Assembly (NCBI RefSeq): GCF_003946655.1
Contig: NZ_RHOV01000002.1
Coordinates: 172,963-236,962 of the forward strand
DNA: 64,000 bases
Direction of reading: 5' to 3'
Source: Lapidilactobacillus achengensis
Lineage (GTDB): Bacteria; Bacillota; Bacilli; Lactobacillales; Lactobacillaceae
The first letter of the stretch is position 1; every line of letters starts with the position of its first letter. The notes below the pieces were generated by a model that was not told the DNA's origin, did not search any database, and saw only the letters and a list, made by a program, of their open reading frames with translations. Shown here piece by piece: positions 1 to 9,500 of this stretch. The translations under genes were made by a program, and so were the position numbers.

Positions 1-1162
1 GCTCGCTGTGGGCGCTGTTTTGAGCCAATCCGCAAAGTGCGCGGCTTGTCTCAAAATCAGGCCTTGTCCTAAGCGGCAGAGCCGCCAAGGACAATTTCAC
101 GGCGATCTCACCCCGAATTTCTCCGCTCCAGCCGCTCAACGTTATAGCAGCCGTTTGAGCACTCACGCCCGTTTGAGCACTCACGCCATTTGGCAAGCTA
201 TCGCCAATTGATGGGGATCCCCGCAATTGATGGCCGTGGTTAGTGGGTACCAGCTTTAAATTGGTGACACCAGTGCAGTCTGTCTGATGAACAGACCAGA
301 TTCTTGATGAATCTGCCAAATCGGTCGGTTTTCAACCAGAATCCGTTCAAGTGCGATAATGATGTTCAGCTCACACAATGTGTCCCGATCTCCTAATCCA
401 AATCCGTTGGCATTGCTGTACCACTCCAAAATTGGTAATTGTTTTGACCTCTCGCTTGCAAAACCTCTTCGTCAAATCCTTCGCTTCATTTGCAGATAGG
501 CTCAATGCTGCCTAGCAACCGCCTCAGGACGTGTGGCTCAGCGGTGAGATTATTCTTAGCGATTTATCGCTTAGAATAAGGCCTGATTTTGAGACAAGCC
601 GCCGGGCTTGCGGATTGGCTCAAAACAGTGCCCACCGCGTTCGGAACAGAGTGTGAACCGACCCGGTCAGCTCCTGAGCATTAGCCTAGCAATTGTTTTG
701 GAAGCCGCACTTTGCTTCCGGAAAAATTGCGTAGCTAAGCGCAGGGAGCTGGGTCGGTGAACACGTTTCCAGCCACGACAAACGTCCTGAGGCGGTTGCG
801 TTCCCATCCCAACCCAGCACACCTGCAATCAAGCACGGACTTCCGGAATCAGTTGGCATTGCCGTACCACCCTAAAAAGAGTGATTGTTTTAACCTCAAC
901 CTTGCAAAACCACTTCGTCAGATATCTATCTTCGATTGCAGATAGGCTCAATTCTGCCTAGCAACCGGCTGGGACTGCGCGGCTCAGTGGTGAAATTGTC
1001 CTTAGCGGCTTTGCCGCTTAGGACAAGGCTCGATTTGAAGACAAGCCGCGCACTTTGCGGATTGGCTTCAAACGACGCCCACCACGTTCCAGTCCGCATC
1101 AGCAGTCCCAGCCGGTTGCGCTCACGCGCAACACCCCGCACACCTGCAATCAAGCGAACAAT
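1..1162. repeat. Composite structured repeat block R1 (C-E-L-A2[B]-L-A1)
   Basis: No gene is supported in this 1.2-kb stretch. It begins inside a C-type element (about 1-150), continues with the E segment (about 150-360) and the L linker (about 390-500), then an A element with outer arms 517-531 (ACCGCCTCAGGACGT) and 782-796 (its exact complement). A 121-bp B element (648-768) interrupts that A element. A second L (805-945) and an A1 element follow, with outer arms 965-978 and 1102-1115 (CCGGCTGGGACTGC and complement). Inner hairpins have about 12-14 bp arms. The same order recurs at 7733-8670, 20090-21150, 29500-30230 and 37255-38495, and inverted at 14045-15225. Short open frames here are by-products of the repeats. 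Confidence 0.85.
648..768 (+). repeat. B1-type 121-bp element nested in an A element
   Basis: It starts AGAGTGTGAACCGACC and ends GGGTCGGTGAACACGTTT, so the ends are imperfect inverted repeats. The inner part carries GAGCATTAGCCTAGCAATTG paired with AATTGCGTAGCTAAGC and a GGAAGC hairpin. It interrupts an A element between GCGTTC and CCAGCCACG. The uninterrupted junction is present at about 14555-14570 on the other strand. Confidence 0.8.
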
Positions 1163-1196
1163 CAGGAATAGAACCCCGCCGTTATCACAAGAAAGG

Positions 1197-2492
1197 CTAC
1201 TTCAACCCCAGTCGCCGGAAAATCAAATCGACCCGGCGCAAATGCCAGCGATAATCAAAGGCGTCATCCAACTGTTCCGGCGTCAACTGCGCCATCACCT
1301 GGGGATCATCCGCCAACAAAGTCTTAAAGTCCAACCCCTCATTCCAAACCAAGGCGGTTTTGCCCTGAACCAAATCGTAGGCTTGCTCGCGGCTCAAACC
1401 GCTCTCAACGAGTTTCAACAAAACTCGTTGGCTGAAGATCAAGCCGTGGGTCAGGTTAAGATTCTGGAGCATTTTATCCGGGAAGACGCCAAGGTTGGTC
1501 AAGATCTGGTTGAAGCGCGTTAACTGATAGTCCAGCAGGCTGGTCGCGTCAGGTAAGACGATCCGTTCAACTGAGCTGTGGGAAATATCCCGTTCGTGCC
1601 ACAGACCAACATCCTCCAACGCAGGCGTTTGATAGCCGCGAAGAACGCGGGCTAGACCGGTCAAATTCTCAGAACCGATCGGATTGCGCTTATGCGGCAT
1701 CGCCGAAGAACCCTTTTGACCAGCGGCGAAGCTTTCTTCGACTTCGTGGACTTCAGTTCGTTGGAGGTGGCGGATTTCTAAGGCGAAGCGCTCGATGGAA
1801 GTGGCAATCAAGGCAATCGTCGAGAGATATTCGGCATGAAGGTCACGGGGCAGGACCTGCGTGGAAATGTCTTGCGCGCGCAGCCCCAACTTTTCGGTCA
1901 CAAAAGCTTCGATTTCTGGTGGAATATTGGCGAAGGTGCCGACTGCGCCGCTGATTTTACCGGCTTCGACTCCTTGGGCCGCGTGTTCAAACCGTTCAAT
2001 GTCCCGCTTGAGTTCGGCGTACCAAGTTGCCAAAACCAGGCCGAAAGTGGTTGGCTCAGCATGAACGCCATGGGTGCGCCCGATCATGACCGTGTCCTCA
2101 AATTCCACGGCCCGCCGCTTGATTGTGGCCAACAACTCATTCAAATCGGCGCGGATCAGGTCGTTGGCTTGTTTTAAGCGGTAGCCTTGAGCGGTATCCA
2201 CCACATCCGTTGACGTCAAGCCAAAGTGGATCCATTTGCGCTCGGCGCCTAAAGACTCGGAAACGGCGCGGGTAAAAGCGACCACATCATGCTTGGTCAC
2301 TTTCTCCAATTCTTGGACACGCTCGGCGTCAAAGCTGGCGTTGGCTTTGATTTTAGCCGCGTCAACCGCCGGGATCTCACCTAGGGTTGACCAAGCTTCA
2401 CAGGCCAAAACCTCGACTTCTAGCCAAGATTGATATTGGTTCTGTAAGCTCCAAATTCGCGCCATTTCTGGGCGGGTATAACGTTCGATCAT
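1197..2492 (-). CDS. purB: Adenylosuccinate lyase
   Basis: The 431-residue product matches adenylosuccinate lyase in length and motifs. The fumarase/aspartase superfamily signature is present as GSSAMPHKRNPIGSEN near residue 265, and the upstream GRTHGVHAEPTTFG segment carries the catalytic histidine region. The cytosolic enzyme acts twice in purine synthesis: it converts SAICAR to AICAR and adenylosuccinate to AMP, releasing fumarate each time. The ATG follows a strong GGAGGAGAG ribosome site at the usual distance. purK lies upstream on the same strand, so the two are probably co-transcribed, but 275 bp holding two tandem B elements separates them. No terminator was seen just after the stop; an A1 repeat element begins within about 40 bp. 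Identification is firm. Confidence 0.97.
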   Translation of the reverse strand: MIERYTRPEMARIWSLQNQYQSWLEVEVLACEAWSTLGEIPAVDAAKIKANASFDAERVQELEKVTKHDVVAFTRAVSESLGAERKWIHFGLTSTDVVDTAQGYRLKQANDLIRADLNELLATIKRRAVEFEDTVMIGRTHGVHAEPTTFGLVLATWYAELKRDIERFEHAAQGVEAGKISGAVGTFANIPPEIEAFVTEKLGLRAQDISTQVLPRDLHAEYLSTIALIATSIERFALEIRHLQRTEVHEVEESFAAGQKGSSAMPHKRNPIGSENLTGLARVLRGYQTPALEDVGLWHERDISHSSVERIVLPDATSLLDYQLTRFNQILTNLGVFPDKMLQNLNLTHGLIFSQRVLLKLVESGLSREQAYDLVQGKTALVWNEGLDFKTLLADDPQVMAQLTPEQLDDAFDYRWHLRRVDLIFRRLGLK

Positions 2493-2523
2493 GTGCTCTC
2501 TCCTCCGCTACTGTCCATTGTTG

Positions 2524-2763
2524 AAACGTGCTACACACAACTGACTTTTCCGCTTAACTACGCTAGGATTCTGGAAGCAAACCCGCTTCCAAACTCCTAG
2601 CTAGGTTAATGCTCAAAGTCAACCCGTTGTGTTCCGCACTCTAAACGTGCTCACCACCCCAGCTCCCTGCGCTTAGCTACGCAATTGTTCCGAAAGCAAA
2701 GCCCAGCTTTCAAAACAATTGCTAGGCTAATGCTCAGAAGCTGCCCAGGTCGGCTCGCACTCT
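2524..2763 (-). repeat. Tandem B1-B2 repeat pair between purK and purB
   Basis: Two B elements lie head to tail on the minus strand: B1 (2643-2763) then B2 (2524-2642), joined at CACGTTT/AGAGTG. B1 has stem arms around CGACCTGGGCAGCTTCT and AGGGAGCTGGGGTGG. B2 has CACAACGGGTTGACTTT paired with AAAAGTCAGTTGTGTG. The purK stop codon is only four bases from the B1 edge. If purK and purB share a transcript, both elements are transcribed and would fold as strong intercistronic hairpins. Confidence 0.8.
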
Positions 2764-2767
2764 GGTT

Positions 2768-3883
2768 TTACCATAATTCCGTGTGTTCGACCAATTCTAT
2801 TAAACTGGCGTGGTCATTGGCGATGATCATGGCCTCGCCAATGGTGGCGCCGTCAGCGACGCCGGTGATCACTGGCCAAAACAGGAACTGCCAGTTGGCT
2901 CGCTTCTGGATCTGCGCGAAAACTTGCGGCTCTGATTTCGCGGGCAAACTTAATAGCGCCCCTGCTTGCCGCAAATAGAGTTCCGGCAAGGGCCACTCGC
3001 AAAGGCTGCGCAACTGTAAGTCATACTGCGAAAAATTAGTCACACTGTCATACAGATCGGCGCCTTGATACGGTCCGGGATAAATGCGATCAACGAAGAG
3101 AATCCCCGCCTCAGTAGCGAAGAAAGTCACCCCCAAGAGACCTTGATAATCAAGGTTCTCAGCGATTTGAGTGGCCACGCGCTGGATCTCGTGAACCAGG
3201 GGCGCCGGCATTTCTTGATGGGCCAAGGCGCTATGGAAACGGCCTTCGCGGGCAACGGTTTCCAACACCGGCAACGTTTGGATTCGTTGTTGCGCGTCCT
3301 TCGTGACCATGATCGCGTATTCCTTGCTGACTGGCACCCACGATTCCAAAATATAACTACCATCACTGAGCTGCCCGGCCAGGCGGTTCACATCTTCCGC
3401 GGACTTCAAAATATAATGCGCCTGACCGATGCCCTTTTGGATCGGCTTCAAGACGCTGGGAAAGCCAATGGAGTCAACCGCCGCGCGAATATCGGCCAGC
3501 GAAACCGCCATCGCGTAAGGGGGAATATTAATGTTATGGTCTTCTAGGAATGTCTTCTCCAAGTACCGATCTTGCGTCATCGCCAACAACTCGGTGCCCT
3601 GAGGTAATTTGGCGCTGATCTGGGCTTCATTTAAACTGTTGATACTGATTTTCTCGTCTTGGAAAATCACCACCGAACTTGCCGCGGCTAACTGCCGCAA
3701 CCGCTGAACATCAGTGGGCGCGCCAACGATCACCTGGTCGGCTTCTTTGGTGGCCAGGTCACTGGCGTCGGGCACCAGTAGATTCACCAAGAAACCCATC
3801 CGATGGGCCGCTTGCGCCAATTGCCAATTACTTTGGCCACCACCAATAATGCCAATATAAGAACGTGGATAAATGAAACTCAT
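2768..3883 (-). CDS. purK: 5-(carboxyamino)imidazole ribonucleotide synthase, divergent (PurK)
   Basis: This 371-residue ATP-grasp protein is called as PurK, the ATP- and bicarbonate-dependent enzyme that carboxylates AIR to N5-CAIR in purine synthesis. The N-terminal Rossmann-like motif IGIIGGGQSNWQLAQAAHRMG matches the PurK start region, although most PurK proteins have a GGGQLG-type sequence. The central part has ATP-grasp features (PSVLKPIQKGIGQAHYILKS, then an ESWVPVSKEYAIMV segment). I chose the ATG at 3883 because TTAGAGGGTT lies just upstream; a longer frame runs 13 codons further without a ribosome site. I do not see purE next to it. The sequence is diverged enough that another ATP-grasp ligase is possible, but purB downstream supports PurK. 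Confidence 0.85.
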   Translation of the reverse strand: MSFIYPRSYIGIIGGGQSNWQLAQAAHRMGFLVNLLVPDASDLATKEADQVIVGAPTDVQRLRQLAAASSVVIFQDEKISINSLNEAQISAKLPQGTELLAMTQDRYLEKTFLEDHNINIPPYAMAVSLADIRAAVDSIGFPSVLKPIQKGIGQAHYILKSAEDVNRLAGQLSDGSYILESWVPVSKEYAIMVTKDAQQRIQTLPVLETVAREGRFHSALAHQEMPAPLVHEIQRVATQIAENLDYQGLLGVTFFATEAGILFVDRIYPGPYQGADLYDSVTNFSQYDLQLRSLCEWPLPELYLRQAGALLSLPAKSEPQVFAQIQKRANWQFLFWPVITGVADGATIGEAMIIANDHASLIELVEHTELW

Positions 3884-4044
3884 CTGCACAAACCCTCTAA
3901 CTTCATGATTTGACGGCAACACGTGCTTGCCGTAACGCGACTACTATTGTCATTCTAGCAAATTTGACCGGGAAAAACACTTCTTATGCCGTCAGGACGC
4001 CGATTGTCGCGTCCGCGAACTGACATTGACACCGTCTGTTCAGG

Positions 4045-4617
<573 letters not shown>

Positions 4618-4807
4618 TCATCCTCCTAGTATTGTTGCGTGATTTTAAAAGTCTGTAGTTGATGTGTTTCTGCGATCATTGGTGTTGGCGGCGCTTGGTT
4701 GACGCTTGGGCAACGAAGCCTTGGGCGCCAATCATTGAGCAGCTATGCATTGAGTAGCTATGCATTGGACAACAAAGCCAAGCGCGACTGAGCTCTCCGG
4801 CGACGCT

Positions 4808-5509
4808 TTAATTGGCGCTGGTTTGATCATACTGATCCAGCTTGTAGGTTTCCACTAAAGAGACGATTTTGGCGGCATATTCTGGATCGGTGGCATAGCC
4901 ATCTGTTTCCAAGGCCTGAGCCGCCGCATGGTAGTCTTTGGCCGCCAAGAAATGCTGGTACTGCTGGGGATTCCAGGTTGTGCCGCGCACAAATAATTGG
5001 GCATGGTCCAAAATCGAAGCGGCGTACGAGTCATAGACGCGAAAACGGGCGGTCACCGTTTGCCACTCGCCGTTAACATATTCTTGCGTGGTCATTTCCT
5101 GGGTATTCGCGGGATCCGAGCCCTTCACCCCAAATAAATTGTTATATTTGGCGCTGAGGGCACTCTTGCCCCAATTACTTTCCAGGATCGCCTGGGCAAT
5201 GGTCACACTGGGCAGCACCGCATAAGTTTGGTGTAACTTAACGGCTTCCGGTGCCACTTTCTTGATGAAGTCCCGCTTTTCCTGCCGCTCGCGGGCAGCC
5301 GCTTGCGACGAGGCCGCCTGTTGCGCCGCAAGGTTTTCTTCCTGTTGATGGGAGTGGAGAAACAACACCACCACGATTCCCAAGACAAAGAAGATCAAGA
5401 TCCCCAAGAAGAAATTATTCGTATCGACCATTTTGCCGCGCGACCGCTTCGGCTTGCGCGGTGGACGCGCCGGCGTGGCTCTTTTCTTTTTAGGCTGATA
5501 AGGCAACAA
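4808..5509 (-). CDS. Membrane-anchored N-acetylglucosaminidase (GH73-like)
   Basis: The 233-residue protein has a basic cytoplasmic N-terminus rich in K/R/P (1-25), one membrane segment (about 33-52, FFLGILIFFVLGIVVVLFL), an Ala/Gln-rich stalk, then a glucosaminidase domain from about residue 80. The domain shows the family pattern PSVTIAQAILESNWGKSAL with the catalytic glutamate in ILESNWG, followed by YNNLFGVKG. It probably cleaves N-acetylglucosaminyl bonds in peptidoglycan while held at the outer membrane face. The start is TTG, placed 6 bp after AAAGGAG. A second TTG follows directly and could be used. It is a single-domain relative of the C-terminal domain of the autolysin at 38595-41423. 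No cell-wall binding repeats are present. Confidence 0.88.
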   Translation of the reverse strand: MLPYQPKKKRATPARPPRKPKRSRGKMVDTNNFFLGILIFFVLGIVVVLFLHSHQQEENLAAQQAASSQAAARERQEKRDFIKKVAPEAVKLHQTYAVLPSVTIAQAILESNWGKSALSAKYNNLFGVKGSDPANTQEMTTQEYVNGEWQTVTARFRVYDSYAASILDHAQLFVRGTTWNPQQYQHFLAAKDYHAAAQALETDGYATDPEYAAKIVSLVETYKLDQYDQTSAN

Positions 5510-5600
5510 CGCCCACTCCTTTGTTTCGCTAAATTTACCCCATTTTTCAAAAAAACAGTTGCAATTAGTTGACCGGTCGAACGAAGCAGCGGCTTGGCGC

Positions 5601-6158
5601 TCAGCCTCTTGGACCCACCTTGAGGAAATCGACCAACACTTGTTGCTTTTGCCGCCTAGGTAATTCTTGGGCTAGCACGACCATATCACGTAATTGGATC
5701 CCGTCTTCGAAAATCGGTTGATCATATTGCTTAAAGAAATCGCGGCGCACATGATCGAAGCGAAAACCTTGACGCAAATAAAAACGCAGATTCGCCAGCG
5801 AAGCATCACCCGTTCCCACCAGCAAAGTTTCTTGATGGGTAAGGACCGCTTTGTGCCAGATCCAAGCCACCAACCAGCCGCCCAATCCCTGATTTTGCCT
5901 GGTGGGGGCCACCGCCAGATTCATGATCTCCCAAGTCGGCGCCATCGCTTCATCCGCCGGTACCGGCCGCACCGCAATGCTGGCGATAAACCGATCATCC
6001 TGACGCAAGGCCCAGTAGTCACAGTCCAGTAAATAGCGAGCGATCATCCCCTGATCCTCATCGGCCAAGCAGAGTAACGCCGCCAATTGCGCCCACGCTT
6101 CGTCCGCCGCCAATTGCCACAAGCTGATTCCTGACGACCACTTCAGTAGCTCACCCAT
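5601..6158 (-). CDS. GNAT-family N-acetyltransferase
   Basis: This 185-residue protein has the GNAT fold pattern: a central strand (WEIMNLAVAPTRQNQGLGGWLVAWIW) with the acetyl-CoA pyrophosphate loop RQNQGLGGWL, and a later ANLRFYLRQGFRFDHVRRDFF strand-helix near the C-terminus. Such enzymes move the acetyl group of acetyl-CoA to an amine; the substrate is not predictable here. I place the start at the ATG at 6158 because GGAAGG precedes it, although an in-frame ATG six codons upstream is possible. The gene stands alone on the minus strand, between the glucosaminidase and the cold-shock gene, with no shared promoter visible. Family is firm, function unknown. Confidence 0.85.
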   Translation of the reverse strand: MGELLKWSSGISLWQLAADEAWAQLAALLCLADEDQGMIARYLLDCDYWALRQDDRFIASIAVRPVPADEAMAPTWEIMNLAVAPTRQNQGLGGWLVAWIWHKAVLTHQETLLVGTGDASLANLRFYLRQGFRFDHVRRDFFKQYDQPIFEDGIQLRDMVVLAQELPRRQKQQVLVDFLKVGPRG

Positions 6159-6430
6159 CTGATCATTTCCTTCCATCTTTCAGCGCGCGATGGCTCCAAC
6201 CCACCTACCCCGCTAAAAAGTGACTTTGAATTCTATTATAACGATTTTTCTCCCACTTTACCGCCTGATTAGCAAATTATCGCGGTAAACTTGCCTACTA
6301 GGACCTCATCTGGTCTTTAAACGAACATTTCGATCTCCTATTCAGGTTGGCGTTTCATCCAGTCATTTCATCCAGGCGTTTCACCCAGGCTGGCAAGGCT
6401 GTTCGGCTAAGGATATTGAATTAATTGTAC

Positions 6431-6460
6431 AAAAAAAGGACCGGCACTTTGCCGATCCAA
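6431..6460 (-). terminator. Rho-independent terminator of the cold-shock gene
   Basis: On the minus strand GGATCGGCAAAGTGCCGGTCC is followed by seven T residues, directly after the cold-shock stop codon. Confidence 0.9.
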
Positions 6461-6483
6461 AAAACTTTTTAATCAAAAATTAA

Positions 6484-6684
6484 TTAGTCTTTGTTAACGT
6501 TAACGGCTTGAGGTCCGCGATCGCTTTCTTCGATGTCGAAAGTAACGCCTTGGCCTTCTTCAAGAGTCTTGTAGCCGTCGCCTTGGATAGCTGAGAAATG
6601 TACGAATACATCGCTGCCATCTTCGCGAGTGATAAAGCCGTAACCTTTTTCTGCGTTAAACCATTTTACTGTTCCGTGTTCCAT
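6484..6684 (-). CDS. csp: Cold-shock protein (CspA/CspB family)
   Basis: The 66-residue protein is a typical single cold-shock domain. It carries both RNA-binding motifs, KGYGFIT (RNP1) and VFVHFSAI (RNP2), in the usual order. Such proteins bind single-stranded RNA and DNA and act as RNA chaperones, often when temperature falls or growth slows. The ATG follows AAGGAGG at the right distance. The 5' leader is about 110 nt from the predicted promoter at 6804-6832, in keeping with the long regulatory leaders of many csp genes. A strong terminator follows the stop, so the gene is a single-gene transcript. The identity is certain, the paralogue letter is not. Confidence 0.97.
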   Translation of the reverse strand: MEHGTVKWFNAEKGYGFITREDGSDVFVHFSAIQGDGYKTLEEGQGVTFDIEESDRGPQAVNVNKD

Positions 6685-6803
6685 TAGAACGTTTCCTCCT
6701 TGATAAAGCTAAAAATTTGTATGTGTGTATTTCTGTGTGGTACTTGTTGGAAGAAAGTCTATGCGAACAATCGAACCAATACCATTCAAAAAGTACAACT
6801 CTT

Positions 6804-6832
6804 ATACTATCATGCAGGGCGAAAGAATACAA
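6804..6832 (-). promoter_or_regulatory. Promoter of the cold-shock gene
   Basis: On the minus strand TTGTAT (6827-6832) and TAGTAT (6804-6809) are separated by 17 bp. The implied transcript has a leader of roughly 110 nt before the csp ATG. Confidence 0.65.
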
Positions 6833-7045
6833 GCGTTTTTGCGGAAATTGTGCGGACTTTCTTTATTACAGCAACAATTAAAACGCATTCATGGATCGCC
6901 TTTTTTTATCATCTTCCTGCCATTTGTTGGCACTTAATGACCGCCTAGGCTAATCACCGACCAACCTGTCGGCTCATTTTTCAAATTCTTCTTTAATGCG
7001 CGTGGTGAATATGGTAACTTATTAACTATAAGGGGAGTCAAACTC

Positions 7046-7690
7046 ATGAAAAAAACACCAGTTTACTTAATTTTATTAGCGCTACCACTGCTGATCCTGC
7101 TGACCGCTTGCCAGAAAGCGACCGATCACACCGCCGATCTCAGGAATGACGTGCAAACGATCCAAGCCGAGATCGCCACCCAACGCAAGGAACTCAAGAC
7201 GATCTACCAAAAATACGCACAATTACAAAAGGCTTTCGCCAAAGAGCAAAAAAATAACCCGGAAACCAATCTATTGACCGACCATTCGACCCGGACCTAC
7301 CGCCTGAATGAACAGGCGCGAAAAAGTTTGGATCGTCTAGGTCGTAGCCAAAAACAAGTCTTAAAGATCAATGAACGGGTGAAAAAAGTCGATATCACCC
7401 GCATCAACGGGCTGACCTCGGCGGAGGTGACAGAACTGACTCAAAGTATCCACATTATTTCTTTGGATCATGAAAACTTTACCAATTTTATTTCGGCTTT
7501 CCAGAAAGATCAGACCGAGTTTTATCGCGACGCCCCAGAATTGTTCGCGGCGGACAAGGATGGGCTGGATGAACGCCAATCGCGATCACGGCGCTATCTG
7601 GGCGCGGTGGATCAACAACTTGAAATTTTGCAAGTCAATTTAAATAGTACCGAAGCTGCCGCTAAAAAAATTCTCAAGAGCATCAGTTGA
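7046..7690 (+). CDS. YkyA-like cell-surface lipoprotein
   Basis: The 214-residue product starts with a lipoprotein signal peptide whose lipobox is LLTAC (Cys near residue 22), so it should be lipid-anchored on the outer membrane face. The rest is almost wholly helical and charged, with long heptad-like stretches (IQAEIATQRKELKTIYQKYA). This architecture matches the YkyA-like putative cell-wall-binding lipoproteins of Firmicutes; their biochemical role is not established. The ATG follows AAGGGGAG. A short hairpin with a T-run overlaps the stop codon region and ends the transcript, so the gene is monocistronic. The family call rests on overall layout, not on a catalytic motif. Confidence 0.75.
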   Translation: MKKTPVYLILLALPLLILLTACQKATDHTADLRNDVQTIQAEIATQRKELKTIYQKYAQLQKAFAKEQKNNPETNLLTDHSTRTYRLNEQARKSLDRLGRSQKQVLKINERVKKVDITRINGLTSAEVTELTQSIHIISLDHENFTNFISAFQKDQTEFYRDAPELFAADKDGLDERQSRSRRYLGAVDQQLEILQVNLNSTEAAAKKILKSIS

Positions 7691-7701
7691 GAGTTTTTTT
7701 A
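7672..7701 (+). terminator. Terminator of the YkyA-like gene
   Basis: CTCAAGAGCATCAGTTGAGAG followed by seven T residues overlaps the stop codon. Confidence 0.7.
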
Positions 7702-7732
7702 TTTCCGCCAATGTGCTGACCATGAGGGGAGA

Positions 7733-8670
7733 TTGTCCGCAGCTTGCGCTGCGCGTGGCGTTGGTGGTTGGCAGATGTGGTGGGACTCCAGGTCGGGCTG
7801 GGGGTGGTGGAACGCGGCGGGCACGATTTTGAGCTTTTCGGAAACCCACCGAAAATCTCAAAACTCGGCCTTATTGTAGGCGATAAATCGCCAACAATAA
7901 TATCGCGGCTGACTCACCCCCAGCCCGACCTTCCGTCAACAAACGAACGGACCACCAACGCCAGAGTGCGGAACACAACGGGTTGACTTCGAGCATTAAC
8001 CTAGTCAGGATTTTGGAGGCCGGTCTTGGCCTCCAGAAGACTGACGTAGTTAAGCGCAGAAGTCAGTTGTGTAGAGCACGTTTCAACGCCACGCTCCGCT
8101 CCAGCCGCTCAACGTTTTAACAGCCGTTTGAGCACTCACGCCAACCAGTAGGCTATGGTCAAGTGATGGGGAACCACGCAAATGACGACCGTGGTTAGTG
8201 GTCACCAGTTTTAAATTGGTGACCCCAGTGCAATTTGCCTGATGAACTGGGTCAGGTTCTTGATGAATCAACTGAATCGTTCGGTTTCACCAAAAGATTG
8301 TTACGGAAACGAGTAAAAATGCTCAGCCTACGCAAAAAGCCCCGACTCCTAATCCAAATCCGTTGGTGTTGCCGTACCATCAAAAAAGTGTGATGGTTTT
8401 GACCACCACACTTGCAAAAGCACTTCGTCAAATCCTTCGCCTTCGATTGCAGATCGGCTCAATTCTGTTCAGCAACCGGCTGGGACTGCGCGGCTCAGTG
8501 GTGAAATTGTCCTTGGCGGCTTTGCCGCTTAGGACAAGGCCTGATTTTGAGACAAGCCGCGGGTTTTGCGGATTGGCTCAAAACAGTGCCCACCACGTTC
8601 CAGTCCGCAACAGCAGTCCCAGCCGGTTGCGTTCCCGCCCAAACCCACCAAAAACCTGCAATCAAGCGTA
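7733..8670. repeat. Composite structured repeat block R3 (D[B2]-E-L-A1)
   Basis: There is no gene between the lipoprotein and the ECF gene. The block starts with a D element (about 7733-7962, outer arms AGGTCGGGCTGGGGG and complement) that is interrupted near its end by a B2 element (7963-8083). The E segment (about 8100-8290), L (about 8345-8460) and an A1 element (about 8470-8630) follow. Inner hairpins include TTATTGTAGGCGAT paired with ATCGCCAACAATAA and the GTCCTTGGCGGC type. The order matches R1 and the other composites. Confidence 0.85.
7963..8083 (+). repeat. B2 element with 7-bp target duplication
   Basis: This 121-bp element starts AGAGTGCGGAACACAAC and ends GTTGTGTAGAGCACGTTT, so the ends are imperfect inverted repeats. 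CAACGCC flanks it exactly on both sides (7956-7962 and 8084-8090). An uninterrupted copy of the same flank is present at about 14994-15010 on the opposite strand, so element plus one repeat looks inserted. No open frame lies inside. Confidence 0.88.
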
Positions 8671-8711
8671 ACCCAATGAACAGAAAACATTTTTTCCAGC
8701 AGAGAAAACCA

Positions 8712-9329
8712 TTAAGACTGCCGCCGCTGCCAAACATGAATCAGCGGAATCCCCAACAGTGGCACGATAAACAGCGCGCTGATCGCCTCGGCCAAGCCGT
8801 TGACCCCCAGCACCGTCAACAAAATGACAAACAAATTCCGCGAATCCCCTTGGTAGCCCAGTTGGCTCAACAAGGTACTGGACTGATTCAAGTAAAATAA
8901 GCTGGACAAGGCGATCACGGTAAATGTGTTCAACGCCGCGCCGAAGAACCCGATCAGCCCATAACTCACGGCCTGAGGAATTTTGAGTTTACGCAACCAG
9001 CTGGCGCCAAGACCGGTCAACCAGCCAACTAGAAAGCGGGGCACAATGGCGATGACAGGATTAGCGAACAATAGAAACGTGACCGTTCCTGGCATGGTAT
9101 AAGCGCGGATCAAGGAAGTGACGCCCCAGATCAAGCCCAGTAGCGCGCCGTCTTTTGGCCCCAGCATCACGGCGCCAACCATAACCGTCATGACCATTAA
9201 TGTAATCACCGGCATCCCTGGTAAAAGTGGAATATAGCCGAGAAACGGAACAAACGATTGTAAAATCAGAATAGCTGTAAAAATACCAAGGATCGCGATT
9301 TCTCGTGCCTTACCACGACTTCGATTCAT
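8712..9329 (-). CDS. ECF transporter S component (vitamin-specific, substrate unknown)
   Basis: The 205-residue integral membrane protein has about six membrane segments and the small size of an energy-coupling-factor substrate-binding S component. An ILGIFTAILILQSFVPFLGYIPLLPG-like N-terminus with small residues along helix 1 fits the EcfT-docking surface of the family; the fourth segment region RAYTMPGTVTFLLFANP is also S-component-like. It would pair with a shared EcfA/EcfA'/EcfT module encoded elsewhere to import a vitamin. I cannot assign the vitamin; a pantothenate or riboflavin type is possible. The ATG at 9329 is chosen because GAGGTGA precedes it; the longer GTG start overlaps that ribosome site. 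No riboswitch was recognised upstream. Confidence 0.85.
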   Translation of the reverse strand: MNRSRGKAREIAILGIFTAILILQSFVPFLGYIPLLPGMPVITLMVMTVMVGAVMLGPKDGALLGLIWGVTSLIRAYTMPGTVTFLLFANPVIAIVPRFLVGWLTGLGASWLRKLKIPQAVSYGLIGFFGAALNTFTVIALSSLFYLNQSSTLLSQLGYQGDSRNLFVILLTVLGVNGLAEAISALFIVPLLGIPLIHVWQRRQS

Positions 9330-9500
9330 TTCAGTCACCTCATTGAATAAATATGCCGGACAAGATTACGCAACCTCCGCTGACCGCGACAAATCAATCA
9401 GCACCATTGTTCTAAACTGGTCTAATTCTACCTGAACCCCTGAGAAAAAGAAAGTCCCGAGCCGTTGAAGTTTGGCAGACTGGTCGAAAATAAAACAGCG

